This document shows, one piece after another, positions 17,428-25,537 of a stretch of 64,000 nucleotides of DNA (its first letter is position 1; every line of letters starts with the position of its first letter). The notes under the pieces are model-generated. The model saw only the letters and a list, made by a program, of their open reading frames with translations. It was not told the origin of the DNA and did no database searches. This stretch comes from Pseudophaeobacter profundi (lineage in GTDB: Bacteria > Pseudomonadota > Alphaproteobacteria > Rhodobacterales > Rhodobacteraceae), in contig NZ_JARJEF010000001.1 in the NCBI RefSeq assembly GCF_029697505.1, positions 620,001-684,000 of the forward strand, read 5' to 3'. The translations under genes and the position numbers were made by a program.

Positions 17428-18363
17428 ATGGCGCTCTTGGTGAACATTGGGCACGACGGCTGGTACAAGGACGACGAACTGGCACAGGAACTGCGCGCAC
17501 AAATGCCAGAAGCCGATATTCGCACCCTGGACGCCCCCGGAGATCTGGCCGATATCACCATGCTGGCGGTTTCAGCGCTGGCGGCAGACCTACCGGCCAA
17601 ACTGCCAAACCTGGCCTTGGTGCAGAAACTGGGCGCCGGGGTGGAAACCATCGTCGCCCACCCCGCCATCGCCCCAGAGGTGCAGGTGGCACGGCTGAAA
17701 CCACTGGAACCGGCCCGCGAGATTGCCCAGTATTGCCTGGCCTATGTGCTGCATGCACAACGCAATATTGCAGCCCACGCCGAGAGCCAGGCCCGCGCCG
17801 CCTGGGAACCGCTGGCGCCAAAACAAAATCACAAAACCCGCGTCGGGGTGCTGGGGCTGGGCCATATCGGCAATCAGACGGCGCTGCTGATGCGCGATCT
17901 CGGCTTTGACGTGCACGGCTGGAGCCGCTCTGCCAAGGAGATCCCCGGCGTGACCTGCCACCATGGCCGCGCCACGCTGATACCGATGTTGGGGCACTGT
18001 GATTATGTTTGCGCCATCCTGCCCTCAACCGCGCAGACCCGCGCGTTGATCAATGCCGAAAGCCTGGCGGCGATGAAACCCGGTGCCACCCTGATCAATG
18101 CCGGGCGCGGCGATCTGGTGGATGAGGCCGCACTGATTGCGGCGCTGGATCGCGGCACACCGGGCCGCGCGGTGCTGGATGTACTGTGCCGCGAACCTCT
18201 CCCCGCGTCAGACCCCCTGTGGCAGCACCCAAAGATCACCATCACACCGCATGTCTCTGGCTGGCATCTGGGCGATGCCCTGGGGGATGTGACCGAAAAT
18301 TTCCGCCGATTGGGCGCAGAAGAGCCGCTGCTGCATCTGGTTGACCGGCAGCGCGGCTACTGA
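17428..18363 (+). CDS. ghrA: Glyoxylate/hydroxypyruvate reductase A-like D-2-hydroxyacid dehydrogenase
   Basis: GhrA-type enzymes reduce glyoxylate and hydroxypyruvate with NAD(P)H. The 311-residue protein has the nucleotide-binding motif GVLGLGHIGNQTALLM. The catalytic-domain motif INAGRGDLVDEAALIAALD is followed by the acid/base histidine in TITPHVSGWH. The ATG at 17428 (MALLVNIGHDGW) follows GGAAAGGAA, a strong ribosome site, so I prefer it to the longer frame from 17377. A perfect hairpin after the stop separates it from gcvH. Glyoxylate is also an end product of the purine pathway encoded further right, so a metabolic link is possible but not shown. Confidence 0.87.
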   Translation: MALLVNIGHDGWYKDDELAQELRAQMPEADIRTLDAPGDLADITMLAVSALAADLPAKLPNLALVQKLGAGVETIVAHPAIAPEVQVARLKPLEPAREIAQYCLAYVLHAQRNIAAHAESQARAAWEPLAPKQNHKTRVGVLGLGHIGNQTALLMRDLGFDVHGWSRSAKEIPGVTCHHGRATLIPMLGHCDYVCAILPSTAQTRALINAESLAAMKPGATLINAGRGDLVDEAALIAALDRGTPGRAVLDVLCREPLPASDPLWQHPKITITPHVSGWHLGDALGDVTENFRRLGAEEPLLHLVDRQRGY

Positions 18364-18369
18364 TGCCAA

Positions 18370-18400
18370 TTCCCCGTTGCACACTGGGTGCAACGGGGAA
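18370..18400. terminator. Hairpin between convergent ghrA-like gene and gcvH
   Basis: A perfect 13-bp inverted repeat, TTCCCCGTTGCAC/GTGCAACGGGGAA (18370-18382 and 18388-18400), surrounds a five-base loop. It fills the short gap between two convergent genes. No T-run follows on either strand, so it may stabilise 3' ends rather than act as a classical terminator. Confidence 0.7.
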
Positions 18401-18406
18401 GCATCT

Positions 18407-18775
18407 TCAGCCGATAAAGGCCTTGTAGGCGCGTTCGTCCATATAGTCTTCCATCGGAGAGAGGTCTTCGACCTTCAGCTTGAAAAACCATGCATCGCCC
18501 TGCGGGTCATCGTTTACCTTGCCGGGGGTTTCGGTCAGGGCTTCATTCACCTCGACCACTTCACCATCCAACGGCGACAGAATATCCGAAGCCGCCTTGA
18601 CCGATTCAATCACCACGATCTCGTCGTCCTTGGCAAATTCATCGCCAACCTCTGGCAGTTCGATAAAGACCACATCGCCGAGCTGCTCGGCGGCATGGGC
18701 GGTGATGCCAACAGTCACCACATCGCCATCCACATCCAGCCATTCGTGTTCTTCGGTAAATTTCATCACTGTCAT
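18407..18775 (-). CDS. gcvH: Glycine cleavage system H protein
   Basis: GcvH is the lipoyl-carrying shuttle of the glycine cleavage system. It receives the aminomethyl arm from GcvP and passes it to GcvT. The 122-residue protein has the lipoyl attachment lysine K60 in [13 protein letters not shown] and the family segments [23 protein letters not shown] and [10 protein letters not shown]. It is unusual that neither gcvT nor gcvP lies beside it in this window. No glycine riboswitch pattern was recognised upstream. Two copies of ATCCAGATCG lie 31 bases apart just upstream (18790 and 18821). Confidence 0.95.
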   Translation of the reverse strand: MTVMKFTEEHEWLDVDGDVVTVGITAHAAEQLGDVVFIELPEVGDEFAKDDEIVVIESVKAASDILSPLDGEVVEVNEALTETPGKVNDDPQGDAWFFKLKVEDLSPMEDYMDERAYKAFIG

Positions 18776-18973
18776 CCTGTCTTTTGCCTATCCAGATCGC
18801 TTACCTATCTAGGTCTGGCCATCCAGATCGGGGGGTGGTTCCGATCCAATCTTGGTCTGATCGGGATCGAAGGCACATGCCGCCTGGGCCTGCCATAGAC
18901 AGGGGCACAAAGTACCAGCGCCCAGAGGTGCGTTCAAGACGCAAAAGCACGCCGAAGCCCGTGCAAACACGGC

Positions 18974-20434
18974 CTATAGCAGGTTGAAATACTCTGCCTG
19001 TTCCCATTCGCTGACAGTATTGAGATAGCGATCCCATTCAAACCGTTTCAGCTGCGACAAATAGCTGACGAAATCCAGCCCCAGGGTGGTGGCAAACAGA
19101 TCCGAGCCCTCAAAAGCCCCCAGCGCCTGCCCCAAAGAACGCGGCAGCCGCGCCGCCGCCCCTTCATAGGGAGAGGTGGTTGCAGGCGGCGCCTGCAGTC
19201 CTGCGGCCATCCCGGCAGAGCCGGCCAGGATCTGGGCGGCAATGGCATAATAGGGATTGGCGGAACTGTCCGGCGCGCGGTTTTCAATGCGCGAGGCCGC
19301 ATCGCCCGGCTGCATCAAGACGCGCAGCATGGCCCCACGGTTGTCCTGCCCCCACTGGATCCGATCCGGTGCCAGCTGAAACGGCAGATAGCGTTTATAG
19401 CTGTTCACCGTCGGCGCAATCATCACCGAACAGGCCTCTGCATGGGTCAAAAGCCCTGCAATCCAGCCCGAGGCCGCGACACTGAGACTGCCGTCAGCAT
19501 TGGGTTCAAACAGGTTGCGCCCACTTGCACGATCCACCAGGGATTGATGCAGGTGCCAGCCATTTGCCATGGCATTCTCCAACCGCGGCTTGGCCATGAA
19601 ACTGGCGTGGAACCCGGCGCGGGAGCAGACCTCTTTGACCATGGTGCGAAACATCACCATGGCGTCAGCCTGCTGCACGGCGGGCAGCGGCGCAAAGGTG
19701 AATTCAAACTGGCTCGGCCCCATCTCGATCTCGACCGAGCGCACCAACAGGCCCAGCGCCTGGGCATTGCGGCGGATCTGGTCCAGCATCGCTTCGCAAT
19801 CGCCATAGCGGGTTTCTGTCAGATACTGATAGCCCTGGGTCAGGTTGCGGGTGGCAATAGGCGCGCCGGGCATGGTGCTTTGCCCGTGGTCCAGCCCTCT
19901 GTCCTGGCGCTCAAAGACCTGGAATTCGACCTCCAGCCCAAAGATCGCCTCCATTCCCTCGGCCTGCAAATCGGCCTCGGCCCGGCGCAGCACCTCAAGC
20001 GAGGAAAAACCAATCGGCGTGCCGTCGGACTGCGTTGTCTCACACAGAATCCAGGCAGAATGCGGCGACCAGGGCAGGATGCGAAATGTCTCGGGGCGGG
20101 GCACCAACAGGATGTCGCCCGCGCCACGCATCGGTTCAAATCCCTGGTCGTCGGCCTCGCCCCCCGCGCCCCAGACCGCAAAGGCCGTGCGATGCGAGGT
20201 ATCTTTCAACAGCAGCGTCGAGGGCATGTTGAGCCCAGAGCGAAACAGCCCCTCAAAGGCGTCAGCCACCAGGGTCTTGCCCCGCAGGATACCGTGCTGA
20301 TCCACCATCAGCACCCGCAGCGTCTCTAGGCCGGCAGCACGCGCTTCGGCCAGAACCTCGCTGGCCTGCGCCAACGCCTCTGGGCTGAGCAGCCCCGCAC
20401 GCGCCAAGCGCCCTGTTGCCAGATCTTCAGCCAT
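18974..20434 (-). CDS. Glutamine synthetase family protein (gamma-glutamyl-amine ligase type)
   Basis: This protein of about 486 residues belongs to the glutamine synthetase superfamily, which joins glutamate to ammonia or an amine using ATP. Seen motifs include GLEVEFQVFE and VEIEMGPSQFEFTF (metal-binding glutamates), NGWHLHQSL, APTVNSYKRYLPFQLAPDRI and IENRAPDSSANPYYAIAA. Its divergence from housekeeping GlnA and its operon with a Rieske oxygenase point to a catabolic ligase such as gamma-glutamyl-polyamine or gamma-glutamyl-anilide synthetases. I chose the ATG at 20434 (MAEDLATG); an upstream in-frame ATG at 20503 lies 12 bases after the Rieske gene. The substrate is unknown. Confidence 0.85.
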   Translation of the reverse strand: MAEDLATGRLARAGLLSPEALAQASEVLAEARAAGLETLRVLMVDQHGILRGKTLVADAFEGLFRSGLNMPSTLLLKDTSHRTAFAVWGAGGEADDQGFEPMRGAGDILLVPRPETFRILPWSPHSAWILCETTQSDGTPIGFSSLEVLRRAEADLQAEGMEAIFGLEVEFQVFERQDRGLDHGQSTMPGAPIATRNLTQGYQYLTETRYGDCEAMLDQIRRNAQALGLLVRSVEIEMGPSQFEFTFAPLPAVQQADAMVMFRTMVKEVCSRAGFHASFMAKPRLENAMANGWHLHQSLVDRASGRNLFEPNADGSLSVAASGWIAGLLTHAEACSVMIAPTVNSYKRYLPFQLAPDRIQWGQDNRGAMLRVLMQPGDAASRIENRAPDSSANPYYAIAAQILAGSAGMAAGLQAPPATTSPYEGAAARLPRSLGQALGAFEGSDLFATTLGLDFVSYLSQLKRFEWDRYLNTVSEWEQAEYFNLL

Positions 20435-20514
20435 TGCACTTTCCGCCTTATATTGCGGCGACAGCCCACTGGCTGCCTCCGGGATCCGTCTTTCGTGATG
20501 CACTGGCAGGTCGC

Positions 20515-21831
20515 CTAGACCTTGGCATTCCAGGGGCAGGCACCGCGACGCTGGAGGTCAGCCTCCTGCGCCGCGCGCTCCCAATCACCATCCTGCGCAA
20601 TCGAGTCGTTGGAAACTGGCCCAAAAACGGTACCAAGGTCCAGCCCGCCGTGCATTGGCAGATCAGCGTCGCGACCTTCTTTCACCGCCGCAATGGCGGC
20701 GCGCAACTGGCGACGGTAGCGGATGATGGCAACATCGGTCTTACCCAGGTGTTCCTGCGTCCGGTCCTGGATGGGCCCCATGCTTTCTACTGCCCATTGG
20801 TCATGCACGTTGATATCCAGCCCCATGCCGGTATAGGTCTCGGTTGCCTGTTCTTTGGGATCGAAACCATAGTTGTTATGACGCCCTTTCAGCGGTGCAT
20901 AATCCGGCAGGCGGTGCTCCTTCAGGCGCTGTTCGCGCATCAGCTCTTTATTCACCGGCTGATCAAAACTGGTGAACATGGAATACCAATAGCAGGTTTC
21001 ATCATCGATCGGCACATGCCACTGGGTGATGGTCATCTCGCGCGACATGGGGATGCAGATCGCTTCGGGAAAGATCTGATTGGTGATGCGCACATGGGTG
21101 CGTCCATCGCCCAGATCACGCAGCGCGGTCACCTTCAGCCCGTGATCTGCCTCTTCCGCGATGATTTCGGGCCGGGGGAAATCGCGCAGCAATTTGGTCA
21201 TCGGTATTTCGGTATTTCCGGCGGTGTCGCGAAACTGCTTGCCATAGGCCTCGGCCGGGTCTTCGTCCTGCAGGAACCGGTGCAGGAACGAAGCATGCGC
21301 CGGGTCGATGCCAACCTCCATTGCCTGCAGCCAGTTGCATTCCCAAAGGCCCTTGAAGGCAAAGACATGGCTGCTGGGCGCGCGAAAGCAGTCCAGAGCC
21401 GGAAACTCCGGCGGCGTGCCGGGCCCCATATAGGCCCAGATGATCCCATTGCGTTCGACCACCGGATAGGCCGTGTTCTGGATCTTTTCATGCATCCGGC
21501 TGCCTTCCGGCTCTCCGGGTTGTTCCACGCATTGACCCGCGCGATTGAAATGCCAACCATGAAAAGGACAGCGCAGCCCGTTGTCTTCGAGGCGACCAAA
21601 ACACATGTCAGCACCACGATGCGGGCAGTGCCGCCCGATCAGGCCCAACTGCCCTTCGCTATCGCGAAACAGGACCAGATCTTCGCCCAACAGCCGTACC
21701 GGCACCACCGGGCGCGGGCCGTCCAGCTCATCCAGCAGCGCCGCAGGCTGCCAGTATCGCCGCAGTACCTCGCCCGCATCACTGCCTTTGCCAACCCGGG
21801 TGAGGCTGTCGTTCATTTCCTGGCTAATCAT
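20515..21831 (-). CDS. Rieske non-haem iron aromatic-ring oxygenase, alpha subunit (phthalate dioxygenase-like)
   Basis: This is a 438-residue Rieske-type oxygenase of the phthalate/vanillate family. The [2Fe-2S] ligands are C69, H71, C88 and H91 (CPHRGAD and CPFHGWHF). The mononuclear iron site uses H179 and H184 in GIDPAHASFLHRF, with bridging D176. The ATG at 21831 follows AAGGAAAGCC; the longer frame upstream crosses the promoter region. No ferredoxin reductase or beta subunit is nearby, so electrons must come from elsewhere. It is paired with the downstream glutamine-synthetase-like gene and divergent from an IclR regulator, which suggests an inducible catabolic operon for an aromatic or amine substrate. 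Confidence 0.9.
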   Translation of the reverse strand: MISQEMNDSLTRVGKGSDAGEVLRRYWQPAALLDELDGPRPVVPVRLLGEDLVLFRDSEGQLGLIGRHCPHRGADMCFGRLEDNGLRCPFHGWHFNRAGQCVEQPGEPEGSRMHEKIQNTAYPVVERNGIIWAYMGPGTPPEFPALDCFRAPSSHVFAFKGLWECNWLQAMEVGIDPAHASFLHRFLQDEDPAEAYGKQFRDTAGNTEIPMTKLLRDFPRPEIIAEEADHGLKVTALRDLGDGRTHVRITNQIFPEAICIPMSREMTITQWHVPIDDETCYWYSMFTSFDQPVNKELMREQRLKEHRLPDYAPLKGRHNNYGFDPKEQATETYTGMGLDINVHDQWAVESMGPIQDRTQEHLGKTDVAIIRYRRQLRAAIAAVKEGRDADLPMHGGLDLGTVFGPVSNDSIAQDGDWERAAQEADLQRRGACPWNAKV

Positions 21832-21885
21832 GGCTGGCTTTCCTTCTTGCGATGGACCTATAGGGATCTGCCTAGTAAAACAGAC

Positions 21886-21915
21886 TTGACTTGGTTCGTT
21901 ATACGTACTTATGAT
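21886..21915 (+). promoter_or_regulatory. Candidate sigma-70 promoter of the IclR-type regulator gene
   Basis: TTGACT at 21886-21891 and TATGAT at 21910-21915 are separated by 18 bases, close to the bacterial consensus. They lie in an AT-rich stretch between the divergent Rieske and regulator genes. The surrounding ATACGTAC and AAATACGATC could be part of an operator, but I cannot define one. Confidence 0.6.
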
Positions 21916-22003
21916 GTTAAATACGATCAACTTTTGCGATGTGTACCGGCCATTGTCAAGGCCAAGCCTCCCCTGCCCTTCAGACAATACAAGCGACCGG
22001 ACC

Positions 22004-22780
22004 ATGACCAAACCAGAACAAGACCGCAATATTTCCTCGAGCTTTGCCAAAGGCCTGGCTGTTCTGGCCGTGTTTGATGCCGCCACCCCCAGCATGACGC
22101 TGGCGGAAATCGCACGCCGCACCAGGCAGGATCGTGCCACGGCGCGGCGCGGCGCGCTAACCCTGGTGCAGGCCGGCTATCTGCGCCAGCAAGGCCGCAT
22201 GCTATCGCTGACCCCACGGGTATTGGCACTGGCAGGCGGCTTTCTGCAGGCCAACCAGTTTGGCCGCCGGGTGCAACCCATCCTCAACCAGCACGCACGC
22301 AAGATCGACGCCGAGGTCAGCTTGGCCACGCTTGACCAAGGTCGAGTCCTTTTGCTGGCCCAATCCACCACCGAACATGGCCCCATCACCTATGGGTTCA
22401 CCGCTGGCGCACATATCCCGCTGGTTCATACCAGCCTGGGCCGGATGTTGATGGCCTGCCTCGCGCAGGAAGAGGCCGCTGCCCTGCTAGAAAGCGCCGA
22501 CATCCCGCAGCACACTGAACAATCACGGCGCGACGCAGCAGAGATCTTGCCGCAGATCACCAAGGCACGCAGCCAGGGCTATTGCCTCACCGATAGCGAA
22601 TTTGAACCCGGCATCATCGGCTATGCTGTCCCGGTATCGCGCCCCGGCCAAACCCCTGTGGTGGTTGGCAGCTCTGCACCGCGCGGCAGCGATACCGGCA
22701 AAAACACCGAAGCCCTGCTACAGGCCCTGCAAATCTGTGCCGCGGATCTGCGCCAGACCAATGTGGTCGAAGATCTGTAA
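22004..22780 (+). CDS. IclR family transcriptional regulator (PcaR/PobR-like)
   Basis: This 258-residue regulator has an N-terminal winged helix-turn-helix (MTLAEIARRTRQDRATARR followed by LTLVQAGYL) and a C-terminal effector-binding domain. The latter shows ITYGFTAGAHIPLVHTSLGRML, GYCLTDSEFEPGIIGYAVPV and a closing GSSAPRGS. IclR regulators commonly control neighbouring aromatic-catabolic operons, and this one faces the Rieske/ligase operon across about 170 bases. I chose the ATG at 22004 (MTKPEQDRN) because the longer frame to 21911 overlaps the likely promoter. The effector is probably the substrate or a product of that operon. Confidence 0.88.
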   Translation: MTKPEQDRNISSSFAKGLAVLAVFDAATPSMTLAEIARRTRQDRATARRGALTLVQAGYLRQQGRMLSLTPRVLALAGGFLQANQFGRRVQPILNQHARKIDAEVSLATLDQGRVLLLAQSTTEHGPITYGFTAGAHIPLVHTSLGRMLMACLAQEEAAALLESADIPQHTEQSRRDAAEILPQITKARSQGYCLTDSEFEPGIIGYAVPVSRPGQTPVVVGSSAPRGSDTGKNTEALLQALQICAADLRQTNVVEDL

Positions 22781-22805
22781 CCAGATCAGTGCGTTTTGAC
22801 GCCTG

Positions 22806-22830
22806 CTGCTTGCCATCACCCGGCAAGCAG
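22806..22830 (+). terminator. Hairpin downstream of the IclR-type gene
   Basis: A perfect 9-bp stem, CTGCTTGCC/GGCAAGCAG (22806-22814 and 22822-22830), has a seven-base loop and starts 26 bases after the regulator gene stop. The T-tract is weak, so it could be a rho-aided terminator. The remaining gap to 23028 shows no other feature. Confidence 0.5.
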
Positions 22831-23028
22831 ACTGGCTGGTTTCCCGGCCCCCCCCACATTGGGACCTGTTTTCAAAAAATCACGAAGAAAGCTATCCTCC
22901 TTGTGCCGCTAGGAGCCGGGTCAAAGCCAGAGCATAGTCGCGAAGACAAGCCCCCAATGTGCCACACCCGCACCAGGGACGACGCGACAGGCACGCGGCA
23001 TAGCGCGCCGGATTGAACGAGGACCAGG

Positions 23029-23853
23029 ATGACCCAAAGCAGCTATTTCACCCCCAAAGGCGGCCACCCCGGCCAGGAGCAATTGCTGACAGGACGCGCG
23101 GTTTTCACCGATGCCTATGCAGTGCTGCCCCAGGGTACGATGCGCGATATTACCACCTCCTACCTGCCCAGCTGGGAAGGAATGCGCATGTGGGTGATCG
23201 CTCGACCGCTGACAGGCTTTGCTGAGACTTTTTCGCAGTATATCGTCGAACTGCAGCCCGGTGGCGGCTCTGACACGCCGGAAAGCGATAGCGCGGCCCA
23301 GGGCAGTCTCTTTGTCACCGATGGCGCGCTAGAGATCACCATCGACGGCACCCACCACACACTAACCAGCGGCAGCTTTGCCTATCTGCCTGCCGGCAGC
23401 AGCTGGAGCCTGCACAACACCGGCGATGCAGCCGCCAGCTTTCACTGGATCCGCAAACGCTGGCAAGCAGCACCCGGCCTGTCCAAACCGCAGGCCTTTG
23501 TCTGCAAGGAACAGGACATCGCTCCCAGTGTGATGCCTGACACCGAAGGCCGCTGGGCCACCACCCGCTTCATGGATCCCGAAGACATGTCGCACGATAT
23601 GCATGTCACGATCGTCACCTTCCAACCCGGCGGCGTCATTCCCTTTGAGGAAACCCATGTGATGGAACACGGTCTCTATGTGCTTGAGGGCAAGGCAGTA
23701 TACCGGTTGAATCAAGATTGGGTCGAGGTCGAAGCCGGCGACTTCATGTGGCTGCGCGCCTTTTGCCCCCAGGCCTGCTACGCCGCCGGGCCGGGTCCGT
23801 TCCGCTACCTGCTGTACAAGGACGTCAACAGACATATGCCTCTCGGCCTGTAG
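23029..23853 (+). CDS. allE: (S)-ureidoglycine aminohydrolase
   Basis: This bicupin enzyme removes ammonia from (S)-ureidoglycine to give (S)-ureidoglycolate late in purine degradation. The 274-residue protein has two cupin halves. The C-terminal one carries the metal-binding pattern EETHVMEHGLYVLEGKAVY and the family segment DWVEVEAGDFMWLRAFCPQ, ending YLLYKDVNRHM. An upstream GAACGAGGACCAGG gives a ribosome site for the ATG at 23029. It lies alone on the plus strand, about 2 kb from the other purine genes, with a GAPDH-like gene between. AllA, which uses its product, is at 27269. Confidence 0.9.
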   Translation: MTQSSYFTPKGGHPGQEQLLTGRAVFTDAYAVLPQGTMRDITTSYLPSWEGMRMWVIARPLTGFAETFSQYIVELQPGGGSDTPESDSAAQGSLFVTDGALEITIDGTHHTLTSGSFAYLPAGSSWSLHNTGDAAASFHWIRKRWQAAPGLSKPQAFVCKEQDIAPSVMPDTEGRWATTRFMDPEDMSHDMHVTIVTFQPGGVIPFEETHVMEHGLYVLEGKAVYRLNQDWVEVEAGDFMWLRAFCPQACYAAGPGPFRYLLYKDVNRHMPLGL

Positions 23854-23892
23854 CCCCGGCACCGTCGCAAACTGGCACCCGCCAAAAAACCT

Positions 23893-23932
23893 GCATCCCT
23901 GTCGCTTTCTTTGCCGCACTTGGCAGGGATGC
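23893..23932 (+). terminator. Inverted repeat downstream of the ureidoglycine aminohydrolase gene
   Basis: GCATCCCTG (23893-23901) and CAGGGATGC (23924-23932) form a perfect 9-bp inverted repeat around a 22-base interval. That interval contains a second TGCC that can pair with an alternative GGCA, so two folds are possible. It starts 40 bases after the stop codon. No T-run follows. Confidence 0.45.
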
Positions 23933-24000
23933 CCATTGCAAAGCCAGATCGTCACGCTAGGCTGTGGTCAATGTTTTTCACCCAGTGGGAGCCTTGGAGC

Positions 24001-24396
24001 ATGAGACAGAGCACACAGCCATGCGGCCTAATCCGGAATCTGGAGACAGGTAAGCCTGTAGCCCGCCTGGGCAAAGCCCTTCGCCTGGGCCTTGTCCTGG
24101 CCCTTGCAGCAAGCCTGCCCCCCCTGGCCGCCAGCGCCAAGGACACGGCAGAAACCAAATCGGTTTCTGTCTTGGGACGTACCTGGCATGTCAACCCGGC
24201 AGAGGAGGCTCCCGGCTTTTACAGGGCCACCAGGCTCAATACAGAACTGCTGCCCAAACGCCCGCCAGCTGTGCTCAGCGTGCGCCAGGCCATTCGCGCC
24301 TTTCATAGCGCCACCGGATGCAGCGCCAATCGCGACACGCTATACCGCGATATTTCCGGCAGCTATTTCGCCACTCTGATCTGCCCGCAGGACTAG
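24001..24396 (+). CDS. Small secreted hypothetical protein (131 aa)
   Basis: I do not recognise this protein. It has an N-terminal export signal: a basic stretch (KPVARLGKALRLG), a hydrophobic core (LVLALAASLPPLAA) and a likely cleavage site after ASA near residue 45, giving a mature part of about 86 residues. The mature part contains two cysteines (GCSANRD and ATLICPQD) that could form a disulphide. I chose the ATG at 24001 after TTGGAGC; an in-frame ATG at 23971 is also possible. It ends about 100 bases before the gap-like gene on the same strand. Confidence 0.6.
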   Translation: MRQSTQPCGLIRNLETGKPVARLGKALRLGLVLALAASLPPLAASAKDTAETKSVSVLGRTWHVNPAEEAPGFYRATRLNTELLPKRPPAVLSVRQAIRAFHSATGCSANRDTLYRDISGSYFATLICPQD

Positions 24397-24493
24397 CGCG
24401 CCTGCGCCGCACTGCCAGCCCTATCCAATCTGCCCCTGAAGACCTCTGCCCTTTCCTTTTGCCGGACATGCAGAGCCCCGGAGACCTGCTCTC

Positions 24494-25480
24494 ATGAAAA
24501 TTGCCATCAACGGATTTGGCCGCATTGGCCGCGCCATCCTACGCCAGATCCTCACCACATCGCGCGGCGATGGGATAGAGGTGACATGCATCAACGACAT
24601 TGCGCCGCTGGAGATGTGCGCCTATCTGTTTCAATATGACAGCACCTTTGGCCCCTTTTCGCACCCGGTTGAACACGGTGACGGACAGCTGCGGGTGTTG
24701 GGCCGCTCGATCCCGCTGCATCACAAGGCAGACCTGACAGGGGTTGATCTCTCGGGTGTTGATGTGGTGCTGGACTGTACCGGCATCGCCCGCAGCTCTG
24801 ATGTTGCCCAACGCGGCCTGGCGGCAGGTGCGGCCAAGGTACTGATATCAGGCCCGTCGCCGGCTGCAGAACAGACACTGGTCTATGGTGTCAACCACGA
24901 CCAGCTTGGCACCGCGCGCATCGTCTCCAATGCCTCCTGCACCACCAATGGGCTGGCACCACTGGTCAAGCTGGTGGATGAAATCGGCGGCATCGACAGC
25001 GCCCATATGACCACCATTCACTGCTATACCAACTCGCAGCCCATGGTGGATGCCCCACGCGGCGATTTTGCCCGCTCGCGCGCAGGGGCCCTGTCGATGG
25101 TGCCGACCACCAGCTCGGCCACCCATCTGATCGACGAGGTGCTGCCGCACCTGAGAGGCCGGATCAGCGGTGCCGCCGTGCGGGTGCCAACCGCCAGTGT
25201 CTCGGCTGTCGATTTGGTGGCGCGACTGCAAAAGCCAATGCAGATGGCCGACTTCACCGCCGCGCTCAAATCCGGGGCCGCCGCAACCGAGGTCCTGGGC
25301 TGGACCGAAATGCCGCTGGTCTCTTCGGATCTGCGCGCCCGACCAGAATCCCTGGTACTGGCCGCCCCTGAACTGCGCCAGGTTGGCGAGCAGCAAATAC
25401 GGGTCTTTGGCTGGTATGACAACGAATGGGGCTTTTCCGCGCGCATGCTTGATGTCGCCCGCCTAATGGCCCGCCCCTGA
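24494..25480 (+). CDS. Glyceraldehyde-3-phosphate dehydrogenase family protein, atypical paralogue
   Basis: This is a type I GAPDH-fold enzyme of 328 residues, which oxidises a phosphorylated aldehyde with NAD. The Rossmann start INGFGRIGRAIL, the NAD-selective D35, catalytic C149 in SNASCTTNG and H176 in TTIHCYTNSQ are present, as is DNEWGFSARML at the end. The normally conserved second cysteine of the SCTTNC motif is glycine (residue 153), and the phosphate-site region SSDLRARPES departs from the usual SSDFNHDPHS. It could be a GAPDH paralogue, an erythrose-4-phosphate dehydrogenase or a related enzyme. It sits inside a purine-catabolic region without an obvious reason. Confidence 0.8.
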   Translation: MKIAINGFGRIGRAILRQILTTSRGDGIEVTCINDIAPLEMCAYLFQYDSTFGPFSHPVEHGDGQLRVLGRSIPLHHKADLTGVDLSGVDVVLDCTGIARSSDVAQRGLAAGAAKVLISGPSPAAEQTLVYGVNHDQLGTARIVSNASCTTNGLAPLVKLVDEIGGIDSAHMTTIHCYTNSQPMVDAPRGDFARSRAGALSMVPTTSSATHLIDEVLPHLRGRISGAAVRVPTASVSAVDLVARLQKPMQMADFTAALKSGAAATEVLGWTEMPLVSSDLRARPESLVLAAPELRQVGEQQIRVFGWYDNEWGFSARMLDVARLMARP

Positions 25481-25537
25481 CCCCAGTTCAATCCGGCGCC
25501 CCCGCTTCGGCAACCACCTTCCGTCTTGCCACAGCCC

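Noticed and set aside
18776..18973. Glycine riboswitch upstream of gcvH
   Set aside because: I looked for the conserved GGAGAG-type core and tandem aptamer layout and did not find it.
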